Shown: in pieces, positions 53,582-64,000 of the stretch
How positions within the stretch are numbered: the stretch's first letter is position 1
Layout of the letters: every line of letters starts with the position of its first letter
From: Pseudomonas rhizosphaerae
Lineage (GTDB): Bacteria; Pseudomonadota; Gammaproteobacteria; Pseudomonadales; Pseudomonadaceae
Length of the DNA: 64,000 nucleotides
Reading direction: 5' to 3'
Assembly (NCBI RefSeq): GCF_000761155.1
Contig: NZ_CP009533.1
Coordinates: 1,550,001-1,614,000 of the forward strand
The notes under the pieces: model-generated
Database searches by the model: none
Told to the model about the DNA's origin: nothing
Seen by the model: only the letters and a program-made list of their open reading frames with translations
Position numbers and translations under genes: made by a program

Positions 53582-54472
53582 ATGAGCGAGCGCAAGGCAA
53601 TCCTGATATTGCACGGCAAACAAGCTTCCAACGAAGAGGTGCGCAGTGCGGTGGGGCGCTACCGAGAGCAAGGCAACGAGCTGGACGTGCGCCTGACCTG
53701 GGAAGGTGGCGATGCCCAGCGTCTGGTCAAGGAAGCACTGGAGGGCGGTTACACCCAGATCATCGCCGGCGGTGGCGATGGCACCTTGCGCGACGTGGCC
53801 GAAGCGATGGCGCTGGCCAATACCGACGCCAGCCTGGCCCTGATGCCCCTGGGCACGGCCAACGACTTCGCCCGCGCCGCCGGTGTACCCCTGGAGCCCG
53901 AACACGCGCTGGCCTTGCTGGCACGCGAACCCCAGGCTATCGATCTGGGTGAAGTGGGCGGGCAGGTGTTTCTGAACATGGCCACCGGTGGGTTCGGCAG
54001 CCAGGTCACGGCCAATACCTCCGAGGACCTGAAGAAGGTGCTCGGTGGCGCGGCCTATCTGTTCACCGGCCTGTCGCGCTTCAGCGAATTGCGTGCTGCC
54101 TCTGCCTCGCTCAGCGGGCCGGACTTTCATTGGGAAGGCGACCTGCTGGCACTGGGCATCGGTAACGGCCGCCAGGCCGGGGGCGGTCACGAACTGTGCC
54201 CTGAAGCGGTGGTCGACGACGGGCTGCTGGAGATCAGCATCCTGCCGGCACCCACCGAAGTGGTCGGCACCCTGAAAAGCCTGCTCGGCGGCGGGGGACT
54301 GGAAACGCTGTTCGTACGTGCGCGGTTGCCGTGGGTCGAGATCAACAGCAAGGAAAACCTCGACATCAACCTCGATGGCGAACCGCTGCGAGGCGAGAAT
54401 CTGCGCTTCAGCGCCATGCCCAAGGCCTTGAAGGTGCACCTGCCCGTCGGGTCGCCGCTGCTGAGCCACTGA
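53582..54472 (+). CDS. yegS: Lipid kinase YegS
   Basis: 296 residues from ATG 53582 (a GGAGACATGCAGC leader). Diacylglycerol-kinase-like fold: GGGDGTLRDVAEA (residues about 63-75) binds ATP, and PLGTANDFARAAG lies next to the active site; GLLEISILP and DINLDGEP mark the C-terminal domain. It phosphorylates phosphatidylglycerol and perhaps other lipids. Confidence 0.92.
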   Translation: MSERKAILILHGKQASNEEVRSAVGRYREQGNELDVRLTWEGGDAQRLVKEALEGGYTQIIAGGGDGTLRDVAEAMALANTDASLALMPLGTANDFARAAGVPLEPEHALALLAREPQAIDLGEVGGQVFLNMATGGFGSQVTANTSEDLKKVLGGAAYLFTGLSRFSELRAASASLSGPDFHWEGDLLALGIGNGRQAGGGHELCPEAVVDDGLLEISILPAPTEVVGTLKSLLGGGGLETLFVRARLPWVEINSKENLDINLDGEPLRGENLRFSAMPKALKVHLPVGSPLLSH

Positions 54473-54569
54473 TCGAGCCACCGATTAAGCGTAGCGACCG
54501 TAGTCAAGATATTCCTGCCAGCGCCGATAGCCCGGTACCTCTTCTTTCAATTGGGCTTTGGAGCTTCAG

Positions 54570-55499
54570 ATGGCCGGCATTCTCGACACGGTTGACCAAC
54601 GTACACAGCTGGTGGGCGAAAACCGGCTGGAACTTCTGATGTTTCGCCTGGCTGGCAGGCAACTGTTCGCGATCAACGTGTTCAAGGTCCAGGAAGTCCT
54701 GCAGTTGCCCAAGCTGACGCTGATGCCCCAGCGCCACCCGCATGTCTGCGGCGTGATCAACCTGCGCGGGCAGACCCTGCCGGTGATCGATCTGTCCCAG
54801 GCCATCGGCATGCGCCCCCTGGTGCCGGGGCCTGGCAGCACCATCATCGTTACCGAGTACAACCGCTCGATCCAGGCGTTTCTGGTCGGCGGGGTCGACC
54901 GCATCGTCAACATGAACTGGGAAGCGATCCTGCCGCCCCCGACCAGCGCCGGGCGTCAGCATTACCTCACCGCGATCAGTCGGGTCGACGAGCAACTGGT
55001 CGAGATCATCGACGTGGAAAAGGTGCTCGCCGAAATCGTCCCCTACAACGCCCGCGTGTCGCGGGACAAGCTCGACGACCCGTTGCTGGCGCGCGCTCGC
55101 GGCCGCGAAGTGCTGCTGGTGGATGACTCGTCGGTGGCCCTGGCCCAGTTGCGCGATACCTTGTCGCAGCTGGACATCAAGATGCATGTGGCCAGCGATG
55201 GCCTCAAGGCGTTGAACAAGCTCAAGGCCTGGGCCGACGCCGGGGAGTGCATGACCGACAAGCTGCTCATGGTCTTCACCGACGCCGAGATGCCCGAGAT
55301 GGACGGCTATCGCCTGACCACGGAGATCCGCAACGACCCTCGGCTGCGCGAGCTGTACGTGGTGCTGCACACGTCGTTGTCGGGCAGCTTCAACGAGTCG
55401 ATGGTGAAAAAGGTCGGCTGCGACAACTTCCTGTCCAAGTTCCAGCCCGACAAGCTGGTGGACGTGGTTCGCCAGCGCCTGGAGCTCGATCGACGCTGA
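54570..55499 (+). CDS. cheV: Chemotaxis protein CheV
   Basis: 309 residues from ATG 54570 (TTGGAG upstream). CheW-like domain at residues about 15-165 (VNLRGQTLPVIDLSQAIG) followed by a receiver domain (VLLVDDSSVALAQL, phospho-acceptor Asp in VFTDAEMPEMDG). It couples receptors to the CheA kinase and adapts by phosphorylation. It is single here, not in a chemotaxis operon. Confidence 0.93.
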   Translation: MAGILDTVDQRTQLVGENRLELLMFRLAGRQLFAINVFKVQEVLQLPKLTLMPQRHPHVCGVINLRGQTLPVIDLSQAIGMRPLVPGPGSTIIVTEYNRSIQAFLVGGVDRIVNMNWEAILPPPTSAGRQHYLTAISRVDEQLVEIIDVEKVLAEIVPYNARVSRDKLDDPLLARARGREVLLVDDSSVALAQLRDTLSQLDIKMHVASDGLKALNKLKAWADAGECMTDKLLMVFTDAEMPEMDGYRLTTEIRNDPRLRELYVVLHTSLSGSFNESMVKKVGCDNFLSKFQPDKLVDVVRQRLELDRR

Positions 55500-55566
55500 C
55501 CGCCCCCTCGTTATTGCCCTGCGGCTTCCGCTAGACTGGCTTTCTTTTCGTCTGAGGAGCCGGGCC

Positions 55567-56370
55567 ATGTCGAGCCTCGCTGCGCTGTACCGTTACCCGC
55601 TCAAATCGGCCCGCGGCCAATCCCTGCCGCAATCGGCGGTGGACGGCCTGGGTCTGGTCGGCGACCGACGCTGGATGCTGGTCGACGCGCAGCGCGGTCG
55701 GTTCCTGAGCCAGCGTGCAGACCCTCGCCTGGGTCAATTGGGTACGCAGATCGATGCCGATGGTGGCCTGCACCTGAGCGCCGACGGATACCCCGATCTC
55801 TACGTACCGGTGCCGGTTGCCGGCGAGTTGCGTGGCGTCACGCTCTGGAACGACAGCTTCCGGGTCCCCGATGCCGGTGAAGCGGCGGCGGGTTGGGTAA
55901 GTGACTTCATGGGCAAGCCGGTTCGGCTGGTGTACGTACCTGCCGATCGCGCGCGCACCGTCAGTTCCGGCTATGGCGAAGGCGGCGACAAAGTGGCCTT
56001 CGCCGACGGTTTTCCGCTGTTGTTGATCGGTCAGGGTTCACTTGACGATCTGTCCGCACGCGTCGGGCGGACGCTGGAAATGGCGCGATTTCGTCCCAAC
56101 CTGGTGGTGCAGGGCAGTGCGGCCTTCGCCGAGGACGGCTGGAAGCGTATCCGCATCGGCGGCCTGGATTTTCGTGTGCTCAAGCCCTGCGCGCGCTGCA
56201 TCCTGACCACGCTGGACCCGCAGACCGGTGAACGCAGCCCCGACCGCGAGCCACTGGCAACCCTCAAACGCTACCGCGAGCAGGACGGCCACGCGATGTT
56301 TGGTCAGAACCTGGTGTGTGACGGTACAGGCGTGCTCGAAGTGGGCATGCCCATTACCGTGCTCGAATGA
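55567..56370 (+). CDS. MOSC domain protein (YcbX-like)
   Basis: 267 residues with an N-terminal MOSC-N barrel (LYRYPLKSARGQSLP, GDRRWMLVD) and a C-terminal MOSC domain (RFRPNLVVQG, KPCARCILTTLDPQTGER), including the conserved Cys that binds the molybdenum cofactor. Family members carry sulfur or cofactor and include YcbX, which reduces N-hydroxylated compounds. Relation to the mobA-moeA locus upstream is possible. Confidence 0.88.
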   Translation: MSSLAALYRYPLKSARGQSLPQSAVDGLGLVGDRRWMLVDAQRGRFLSQRADPRLGQLGTQIDADGGLHLSADGYPDLYVPVPVAGELRGVTLWNDSFRVPDAGEAAAGWVSDFMGKPVRLVYVPADRARTVSSGYGEGGDKVAFADGFPLLLIGQGSLDDLSARVGRTLEMARFRPNLVVQGSAAFAEDGWKRIRIGGLDFRVLKPCARCILTTLDPQTGERSPDREPLATLKRYREQDGHAMFGQNLVCDGTGVLEVGMPITVLE

Positions 56371-56372
56371 CA

Positions 56373-56398
56373 GGCCGGCAGCGCGCAGGCTGCCGGCC
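56373..56398. terminator. Hairpin between convergent genes
   Basis: A 10-bp stem GGCCGGCAGC/GCTGCCGGCC with a 6-nt loop, directly after the MOSC gene stop and next to the stop of the convergent transglycosylase gene. No clear T run, so a bidirectional or factor-assisted terminator. Confidence 0.55.
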
Positions 56399-56403
56399 AT
56401 GAC

Positions 56404-58335
56404 TCACTGGTCGTCGAAGAAGCGCTCGTGCCAATCCACCACCGGCTGCGGCGCGTTGAGCTTTTCGCCGTAGATGACGGCGTAGGACAGCACGTTCTGC
56501 ACGTACTGGCGCGTCTCGTCGAATGGAATGGATTCTACCCAGACATCGAAGCTCAGGTGGTTGGCGCCCCGGAGCCACTGCCGCACTCGGCCTGGACCTG
56601 CGTTGTAGGCCGCCGAAGCCAGCACCCGGTTGCCGTTGAACTGGCTGTGCACCTGGCTCAGGTAGGCTGCGCCCAGCTGGATGTTGGTGTCGGGGTCGAG
56701 CACCTGCTGCGGTGAAGACAGCGGGATACTGAACTTGCGCGAAGTTTCCTTGGCGGTACCCGGCATCAGCTGCATCAGCCCCATGGCGCCAGCGCCGGAA
56801 CGGGCATCGTCCATGAACGCGCTTTCCTGACGGGTGATGGCGAACACCCAGCTGGTGTGCAGGCCGCGCACGTTGGCTTCGCGAATCAGGGTGTCGCGGT
56901 GGGCCATCGGGAAACGGATGTCCAGGTCGTCCCAGTACTGCGCCTGGCTGATGGTACGGATGGCCGGGAAATACCAGCGCATGTCGTAGGCCAGCTTGGC
57001 CTGGGCGACCATTTCGTCGCGGTCGAAATGGCGGCTGACGTGGTACCACTCGCGCCGGGCATCGACGATCTGGCCACGTGCGTACAGCTCCAGGGAGCGG
57101 CGGATACCGGCGGTGTTGCGCACCTTGTTGACCAGCGCCTGGCTCATCACCAGCGGCTTGTTGTTGAGCGAGTAGGGCGCCTGGATGCGGTCTGCCGCCA
57201 GGAAGCCGTAGAAGTCGCGTTCCTTGGCCACGGCCTTGTACAGCTGCGGCACCTTGGCGCTTTGTGGCTGGGCCAACTCCAGGCTGCGCGCCTGCCAGTA
57301 CTGCCAGCGGTTGCTTTGCGCCAGGTCCTTGGGCAAACGCGTGGTCAGGTCGTAGGCTTCCTGCCAGCGCCCCAGGCGCAATAGCAGGCGCAGGCGCCAC
57401 TCGGTCACGGTGTCGTCGCGCAGCTCCGGGTCGTAGCGGGTCATCAGCTCCAGCGCTCGCGGATCGTAGCGGCGCGCCAGGGCCAAGCCGATCTCACGGG
57501 CGATGGCAACTTTTTCCTCGGCCGAAAAGCGCATGCTGCTGGCATAGCTGTCGAGCATGCGCATGGCGTTTTCCGGGTCCTGGCGTGCCAGGCGGCGCAG
57601 GCCCAGCCCGACCACGTCGGACATGGCTTCATCCACCGGCATGAAGCGCCCGGGCTGGTCGAGCAGTTCGGGTTTCTGCGCCACATCGAGCAACAGCCGG
57701 CCCTGGGGCGACAGCGTGGTCAGGCTCTGTACCAGGCTGGTAGCCAATGGATAGTTGCGCGCCTGGGCGGCGAGCTTGGCCCGCTGCCAGCGCTTGTTCT
57801 CGGTCAACTGGCCTTCGCTGGCCCAGCGCTGGAACAGCCCGTCGCAGGCCGTGGGCAGCGACTTGCCGGTGAGCCACAGCTTGTCGGCGTTGGCGTAGCC
57901 TTCGGCGCGCAGCTGGCTGTTGCTCAACTGGTACTGGCCGTACAGGCAGTCGAGCTCCTTGAAATTGAGCTTGGGATCGTAATATTTGACGAACGGTGCC
58001 CATTCACCGCGCTCCGCCAATTGCCGCAGCCAGCGCAGTTTCATCCAGTTGGCCTGGGGCAGGTCACCGTGCTTGGCCAGGAAACCCTCGATCTCGGCGT
58101 TGCTGGCGCTGCGCAGGCGCGGCGTGAGTTCGTCGTAGGCCAGGTAGGCTTCGAGCGGGTAATCCTGCAGTTCTGCGGCGTAGCGCATGTACGGGCCGCT
58201 GTCGCCCTTGGCCAGGGCGCGCTTGGCTTCGTCGTAGTACTGGCGCTGCGTGGCCAGGTCGGCGGCCTGGACATTGGCGACGCTGGAGGCGGACAGGATG
58301 AGGCAGGAGAACAGGCTGAACAGGCGACTGCGCAT
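56404..58335 (-). CDS. slt: Soluble lytic murein transglycosylase (Slt70 type)
   Basis: 643 residues from ATG 58335, which begins a signal peptide (MRSRLF, then SASSVANVQA). A long alpha-helical superhelix (U and L domains) precedes the C-terminal catalytic domain: catalytic Glu in AITRQESAF, then GAGAMGLMQLMPGTA and NIQLGAAYL. It cleaves the glycan strand in the periplasm, forming anhydromuropeptides. Confidence 0.93.
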   Translation of the reverse strand: MRSRLFSLFSCLILSASSVANVQAADLATQRQYYDEAKRALAKGDSGPYMRYAAELQDYPLEAYLAYDELTPRLRSASNAEIEGFLAKHGDLPQANWMKLRWLRQLAERGEWAPFVKYYDPKLNFKELDCLYGQYQLSNSQLRAEGYANADKLWLTGKSLPTACDGLFQRWASEGQLTENKRWQRAKLAAQARNYPLATSLVQSLTTLSPQGRLLLDVAQKPELLDQPGRFMPVDEAMSDVVGLGLRRLARQDPENAMRMLDSYASSMRFSAEEKVAIAREIGLALARRYDPRALELMTRYDPELRDDTVTEWRLRLLLRLGRWQEAYDLTTRLPKDLAQSNRWQYWQARSLELAQPQSAKVPQLYKAVAKERDFYGFLAADRIQAPYSLNNKPLVMSQALVNKVRNTAGIRRSLELYARGQIVDARREWYHVSRHFDRDEMVAQAKLAYDMRWYFPAIRTISQAQYWDDLDIRFPMAHRDTLIREANVRGLHTSWVFAITRQESAFMDDARSGAGAMGLMQLMPGTAKETSRKFSIPLSSPQQVLDPDTNIQLGAAYLSQVHSQFNGNRVLASAAYNAGPGRVRQWLRGANHLSFDVWVESIPFDETRQYVQNVLSYAVIYGEKLNAPQPVVDWHERFFDDQ

Positions 58336-58515
58336 GAGACTTCCAGGCAGAGAGGACGTGACAAGTGTCGGCAATGCCAGCACTAAAGAAGTGAGCCTAG
58401 CTTAGCCTTTAGAGCAGGCGCGATGAAAGCGTTCAGGATCATTCATTTTATTGCCGCCTTCGGTCTGCCGGGGCAAAAGTCGGTTAGAATGCGCGCCCGG
58501 TTTTTGGAGAAGCTC

Positions 58516-60429
58516 ATGACCCTGCTCAAATTCAGCGATGTGTCCCTTGCATTCGGCGCGATGCCGTTGTTGGACAAGGTGTCCTGGCAGATCGCCCGTG
58601 GTGAGCGGGTGTGCATCATCGGCCGCAACGGCACTGGCAAATCCAGCATGCTGAAGCTGGTCAAGGGCGTGCAGAAACCCGACGACGGCGCCGTCTGGCG
58701 CGCGCCCGGGCTGAAAATCGGCGAATTGCCCCAGGAACTGCCGGTGGCCGACGAACGGACCGTGTTCGACGTGGTTGCCGAAGGCCTGGACGGCGTTGGC
58801 GCATTGCTGGCCGAATATCACCATTTGAGCCAGAACATCGTCACCGACGAAGACCTGAACAAGCTCATGCATGTTCAGCAGGACCTCGAAGCCCGTGACG
58901 GCTGGCGCCTGCAGCAACTGGTCGACAGCACCCTGAGCCGCCTGCAACTGCCGGCCGACAAGACCCTGAAGCAGCTCTCCGGTGGCTGGCGCCGTCGCGT
59001 GCTGCTGGCCCAGGCGCTGGTGTCCGAACCCGACCTGCTGCTGCTCGACGAACCGACCAACCACCTGGACATCGGCGCGATCGCCTGGCTCGAAGAAGCC
59101 CTCAAGGATTTTCAGGGCGCGGTGCTCTTCATCACCCACGACCGTTCCTTCCTGCAGAACCTGGCCACGCGCATTCTCGAACTGGACCGCGGCGGCCTGA
59201 TCGACTGGAACGGCGACTACGCCAGCTTCCTTGTGCACAAGGAAGCCATGCTGGCCGCCGAGGAAACCGCCAACGCGTTGTTCGACAAGCGCTTGGCCCA
59301 GGAAGAAGTGTGGATCCGTCAGGGCATCAAGGCCCGGCGTACCCGCAACGAAGGCCGTGTGCGTGCCCTCAAGGCGCTGCGCGTCGAGCGCGGCGAGCGT
59401 CGCGAACGCACCGGTAAGGCCAACATCCAGCTCGACACCGCAGACAAGTCCGGCAAGCAGGTGATGGTGCTCGATAACGTCAGCTTCGCCCATCCGGGCG
59501 GACCGATGCTGATCAAGGATTTCTCCATGGTCCTGCAGCGCGAGGACCGTATCGGCCTGCTGGGCGCCAACGGTACCGGCAAGACCACCCTGCTCAAGCT
59601 GATGCTCGACAACCTGCAGCCCACCAGCGGTTCGGTCGACGTCGGCACACGCTTGGATGTGGCCTACTTCGACCAGTTGCGCCACCAACTGGACCTCGAG
59701 AAGACCGTTATCGACAACGTCGCCGAAGGTCGCGACTTCATCGATATCGACGGCCAGAGCCGCCACGTGTTGAGCTACCTGGGCGACTTCCTGTTCAGCC
59801 CCCAGCGTGCGCGCACGCCGGTCAAGGCATTGTCCGGCGGTGAACGCGCTCGGCTGCTGCTGGCCAAGCTGTTCAGCAAGCCGGCCAACCTGCTGGTGCT
59901 GGACGAACCGACCAACGACCTCGACGTCGAGACCCTTGAGCTGCTCGAGGAAGTGCTGTCCAGCTTCAAGGGCACCGTGTTGATGGTCAGCCACGACCGT
60001 GCATTCCTCGACAACGTGGTCACCAGCACCCTGGTGTTCGAAGGCGAGGGCAAGGTTCGCGAGTACGTCGGCGGCTATCAGGACTGGATCCGCCAGGGCG
60101 GCTCGCCCAAGCTGCTGGGCGTGACCGAGAACAAGTCGGGCAAGGCCGAACTCAACAGCGCTGTGGTCAAGGCGCCTGAACCCGCAGTGGTGGAAGCGCC
60201 AGCGCCGGCGAAGAAGAAGCTGAGCTACAAGTTGCAGCGCGAACTGGAGGCCCTGCCCGGCCAGATCGATGCCAAGGAGCAGGAAATCTCCGGGCTTGAG
60301 GCCGAGATGGCCGATGCAGGTTTCTACCAGCGCCCTGCGGCAGAAACCGCAGCGGTGATGGCCAAGCTGGAAGCTTCGCAGGCCGAGCTGGAAGCGATGG
60401 TCGAGCGCTGGGCCGAACTCGACGCCTGA
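58516..60429 (+). CDS. uup: ABC-F ATPase Uup
   Basis: 637 residues from ATG 58516 (GGAG about 10 bases upstream); an earlier frame opening is discarded. It contains two ABC domains: Walker A GRNGTGKSS and GANGTGKTT, signatures LSGGWRRRVLLAQAL and LSGGERARLLLAKLF, and Walker B LLLLDEPTNHLD and LLVLDEPTNDLD. The linker between them and a C-terminal coiled coil (SYKLQRELEALP) are typical of Uup. It acts on ribosomes or transposon-related DNA stability and does not transport. Confidence 0.92.
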   Translation: MTLLKFSDVSLAFGAMPLLDKVSWQIARGERVCIIGRNGTGKSSMLKLVKGVQKPDDGAVWRAPGLKIGELPQELPVADERTVFDVVAEGLDGVGALLAEYHHLSQNIVTDEDLNKLMHVQQDLEARDGWRLQQLVDSTLSRLQLPADKTLKQLSGGWRRRVLLAQALVSEPDLLLLDEPTNHLDIGAIAWLEEALKDFQGAVLFITHDRSFLQNLATRILELDRGGLIDWNGDYASFLVHKEAMLAAEETANALFDKRLAQEEVWIRQGIKARRTRNEGRVRALKALRVERGERRERTGKANIQLDTADKSGKQVMVLDNVSFAHPGGPMLIKDFSMVLQREDRIGLLGANGTGKTTLLKLMLDNLQPTSGSVDVGTRLDVAYFDQLRHQLDLEKTVIDNVAEGRDFIDIDGQSRHVLSYLGDFLFSPQRARTPVKALSGGERARLLLAKLFSKPANLLVLDEPTNDLDVETLELLEEVLSSFKGTVLMVSHDRAFLDNVVTSTLVFEGEGKVREYVGGYQDWIRQGGSPKLLGVTENKSGKAELNSAVVKAPEPAVVEAPAPAKKKLSYKLQRELEALPGQIDAKEQEISGLEAEMADAGFYQRPAAETAAVMAKLEASQAELEAMVERWAELDA

Positions 60430-60445
60430 GTGCCTGTGCTGCAAT

Positions 60446-60483
60446 ATCAGCGGGGCCGAAATCAGTCATTCGGCCCCGCTGAT
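60446..60483. terminator. Bidirectional hairpin between uup and the convergent Usp gene
   Basis: A perfect 15-bp stem, left arm ATCAGCGGGGCCGAA, right arm TTCGGCCCCGCTGAT, with an 8-nt loop. It separates the two convergent genes and probably terminates both. Confidence 0.8.
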
Positions 60484-60487
60484 GAGC

Positions 60488-60931
60488 TTACTCGGCGCGC
60501 TTGACCAAACGAACTGCGAGCACGTCGCACGGAGCACCGTGCAGCACGTCGTTGGCGGTCGAACCCAGCAGCAACGCCAGGCCGTGACGGCCATGGCTGC
60601 CCACCACCACCAGATCGCACTCGGACTTCTTCGCCAGGTTGTGGATTTCCTGGCGCGGCTGGCCGTAGGTCAGGTGGCAGTCGCCCACCACCAGGTCCGG
60701 GTACTTGACCTTCAGCGTTTCCAGGCGCTCCTTGGCCTGATCGAACTGCTGCTGTTGCAACTGCGAAAGATCCATCGGCACGTCCCCGCCGAATGCCATG
60801 GCCATCGGTTCTACAATGTGCACTAGCGAGAGCTTGGCGCCATTGCTGACCGCCAGTTCCCTGGCCCGTTTGATGACCGGGTCACACTCTTCGGTGAGGT
60901 CGACGGCGACCAGAATGTGTTGGTAGGGCAT
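60488..60931 (-). CDS. Universal stress protein (UspA family)
   Basis: 147 residues from ATG 60931 (AGGAG eight bases upstream); the longer frame is discarded. Single Usp domain: ILVAVDLTEECDPV at the start and the ATP-binding motif VGSHGRHGLALLLGSTANDV. These proteins support survival in stress and are usually induced in stationary or low-oxygen conditions. Confidence 0.9.
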   Translation of the reverse strand: MPYQHILVAVDLTEECDPVIKRARELAVSNGAKLSLVHIVEPMAMAFGGDVPMDLSQLQQQQFDQAKERLETLKVKYPDLVVGDCHLTYGQPRQEIHNLAKKSECDLVVVGSHGRHGLALLLGSTANDVLHGAPCDVLAVRLVKRAE

Positions 60932-61040
60932 GAGAAGCACTCCTGACGATTGCGATAGCTTGAGTATGGACTGTTTGGGCGGGGCGCAACATGAACAACC
61001 CTCACCGATCTTTTTGAAACGCTTAGCGGGTGTACTCTTT

Positions 61041-61478
61041 ATGACGGTCTGGATAGTCGTGTCAATCCTTGCGCTGATTCTCAGCCCCATGGTATGGCTG
61101 CGGCCCTCGCGCAGCCAGAGCGGGCGCATGGCCGTGCGCATGCAGGCCCGGCGCATGGGCCTGGCGATGCAACTGGCGCCGCAGCAGTGGCCACACTGGT
61201 TGAGCGTCGAGCCCCCCGACCCCTGCGCGCAATACCATCGGCCACGCCGCAAGGGACGGGTCGACAGCTGGAGCTACTGGCAGACCGAACCCGGTGTGTG
61301 GTGCAACCAATGGCGCGAAGCCTGCGCCGATCCCGACCTGCTACCGCACCTGTCGACGCTGCCGGCCGATGTCTACAAGCTCGAGGCCGGCCCGCAGATG
61401 CTGGCCCTTTACTGGGGCGAGAAGGGCGATGAAAAGGTGCTTCAGGATATTGCCAAAGTCCTTCGAGCGCTGGCCTGA
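61041..61478 (+). CDS. Conserved hypothetical membrane-anchored protein
   Basis: 145 residues from ATG 61041. An N-terminal membrane segment (TVWIVVSILALILSPMVWL) is followed by a soluble basic domain with several Trp residues (WPHWLSVE, SWSYWQTEPGVWCNQW). It lies between usp and fadB, a place where a hypothetical gene also occurs in other pseudomonads. Function unknown. Confidence 0.75.
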   Translation: MTVWIVVSILALILSPMVWLRPSRSQSGRMAVRMQARRMGLAMQLAPQQWPHWLSVEPPDPCAQYHRPRRKGRVDSWSYWQTEPGVWCNQWREACADPDLLPHLSTLPADVYKLEAGPQMLALYWGEKGDEKVLQDIAKVLRALA

Positions 61479-61797
61479 GCGCATTCTCGAGCTATCGTCA
61501 TATGCCTGCGGCAGCCTGTCGCAGGTGTGCGTTTCTTCATATTCCGGAAATGACCGCAAAGTCGCGTTTTCAAAGGCCTTGCGCGGCATTTGACAATCGT
61601 CCGCAATTCCGTGAATGTACACGCACCCCAATCAAACGGGCGTATGAATCGAGCGTTTTTCTCTCGCGCTCCAGCATTATCCCGACTACCGCGCTGACGG
61701 GTATGCCTGGCTACAGAGAGCGGCGGCCATGTACCGCCCCCTTTTTACCCAGCGTCCGGCGTGTACTGTTCAGCTTCCATATCGTGGAGATCAGTGG
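61479..61797. promoter_or_regulatory. Upstream region of fadBA
   Basis: About 320 bp with no gene. It must hold the fadBA promoter. A CAAAC sequence near 61636 could be half of a PsrA-type operator, but the second half is not clear. Confidence 0.45.
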
Positions 61798-63975
<2,178 letters not shown>

Positions 63976-63978
63976 CTT

Positions 63979-64000
63979 ATGAGCTTGAATCCTAGAGACG
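63979..64000 (+). CDS. fadA: 3-ketoacyl-CoA thiolase (first codons, cut by window end)
   Basis: Only seven codons are visible, reading MSLNPRD, which match the N-terminus of Pseudomonas FadA. It starts 3 nt after fadB, as expected for the fadBA operon. Confidence 0.75.

Noticed and set aside
58402..60444. Long minus-strand open frame (680 codons) opposite uup
   Set aside because: Antisense to the clear ABC-F gene; it arises from third-position GC bias and shows no domain.
61630..61680. PsrA operator upstream of fadBA
   Set aside because: Only one CAAAC half is visible; the matching GTTTG half is not at the expected spacing.

Overview
This window looks like a chromosome segment of a Pseudomonas, most likely of the P. 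putida group. The right third (about 44.9-64 kb) is GC-rich and carries genes in an order familiar from Pseudomonas core genomes: dgt, a yqjDEK-like operon, an RluA-type pseudouridine synthase, mobA, moaB, moeA, a mannose-1-phosphate guanylyltransferase, yegS, cheV, a MOSC protein, slt, uup, a universal stress protein, fadB and the first codons of fadA. The left two thirds (1 to about 44.6 kb) have clearly lower and more variable GC, many broken genes and a recombinase cluster. I read this part as a horizontally acquired catabolic island.

Island layout. At 1-5.9 kb is a first copy of an operon: aldehyde dehydrogenase (cut by the window edge), a rubredoxin/rubredoxin-reductase fusion, an FAD amine oxidase and an EutQ-like cupin. 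It is followed by a DUF1338 (HglS-like) 2-oxoadipate dioxygenase and a YddG-like exporter. At 7.1-8.0 kb are remnants of a LysR regulator and an endonuclease I gene. At 8.7-16.4 kb a BCCT transporter is divergent from a complete second copy of the operon, now headed by a Rieske oxygenase. At 16.8-18.0 kb is an orphan P-loop ATPase. At 18.6-31.5 kb lies a third catabolic block: a GbcA-like Rieske oxygenase, an MmgE/PrpD protein, a LysR regulator, a ProVWX-type ABC transporter, a third FAD oxidase, an MFS transporter broken by one stop codon, a DapA-family lyase and an aldehyde dehydrogenase. At 31.6-35.1 kb are two GlxA-type AraC regulators and a second YddG-like exporter. At 35.5-38.0 kb are an MvaT remnant fused to a hydrolase fragment, an intact periplasmic endonuclease and an intact MvaT-like silencer. 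At 38.2-44.5 kb is a tightly packed four-gene recombinase operon. At 44.6-44.8 kb is the stump of a response-regulator gene, which marks the right junction of the island.

How the genes may work together (inference). BCCT and ProVWX systems import quaternary ammonium compounds. Both Rieske proteins have the Glu bridging residue typical of enzymes acting on quaternary amines. The FAD oxidases fit oxidation of N-methyl amino acids, and the aldehyde dehydrogenases fit oxidation of the resulting semialdehydes. The HglS-like enzyme points to a C6 (2-oxoadipate) intermediate. The most notable unit is the duplicated module Rieske - ALDH - rubredoxin/reductase fusion - oxidase - cupin, in which the rubredoxin fusion may feed electrons to the Rieske centre. 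The substrate cannot be determined from sequence alone.
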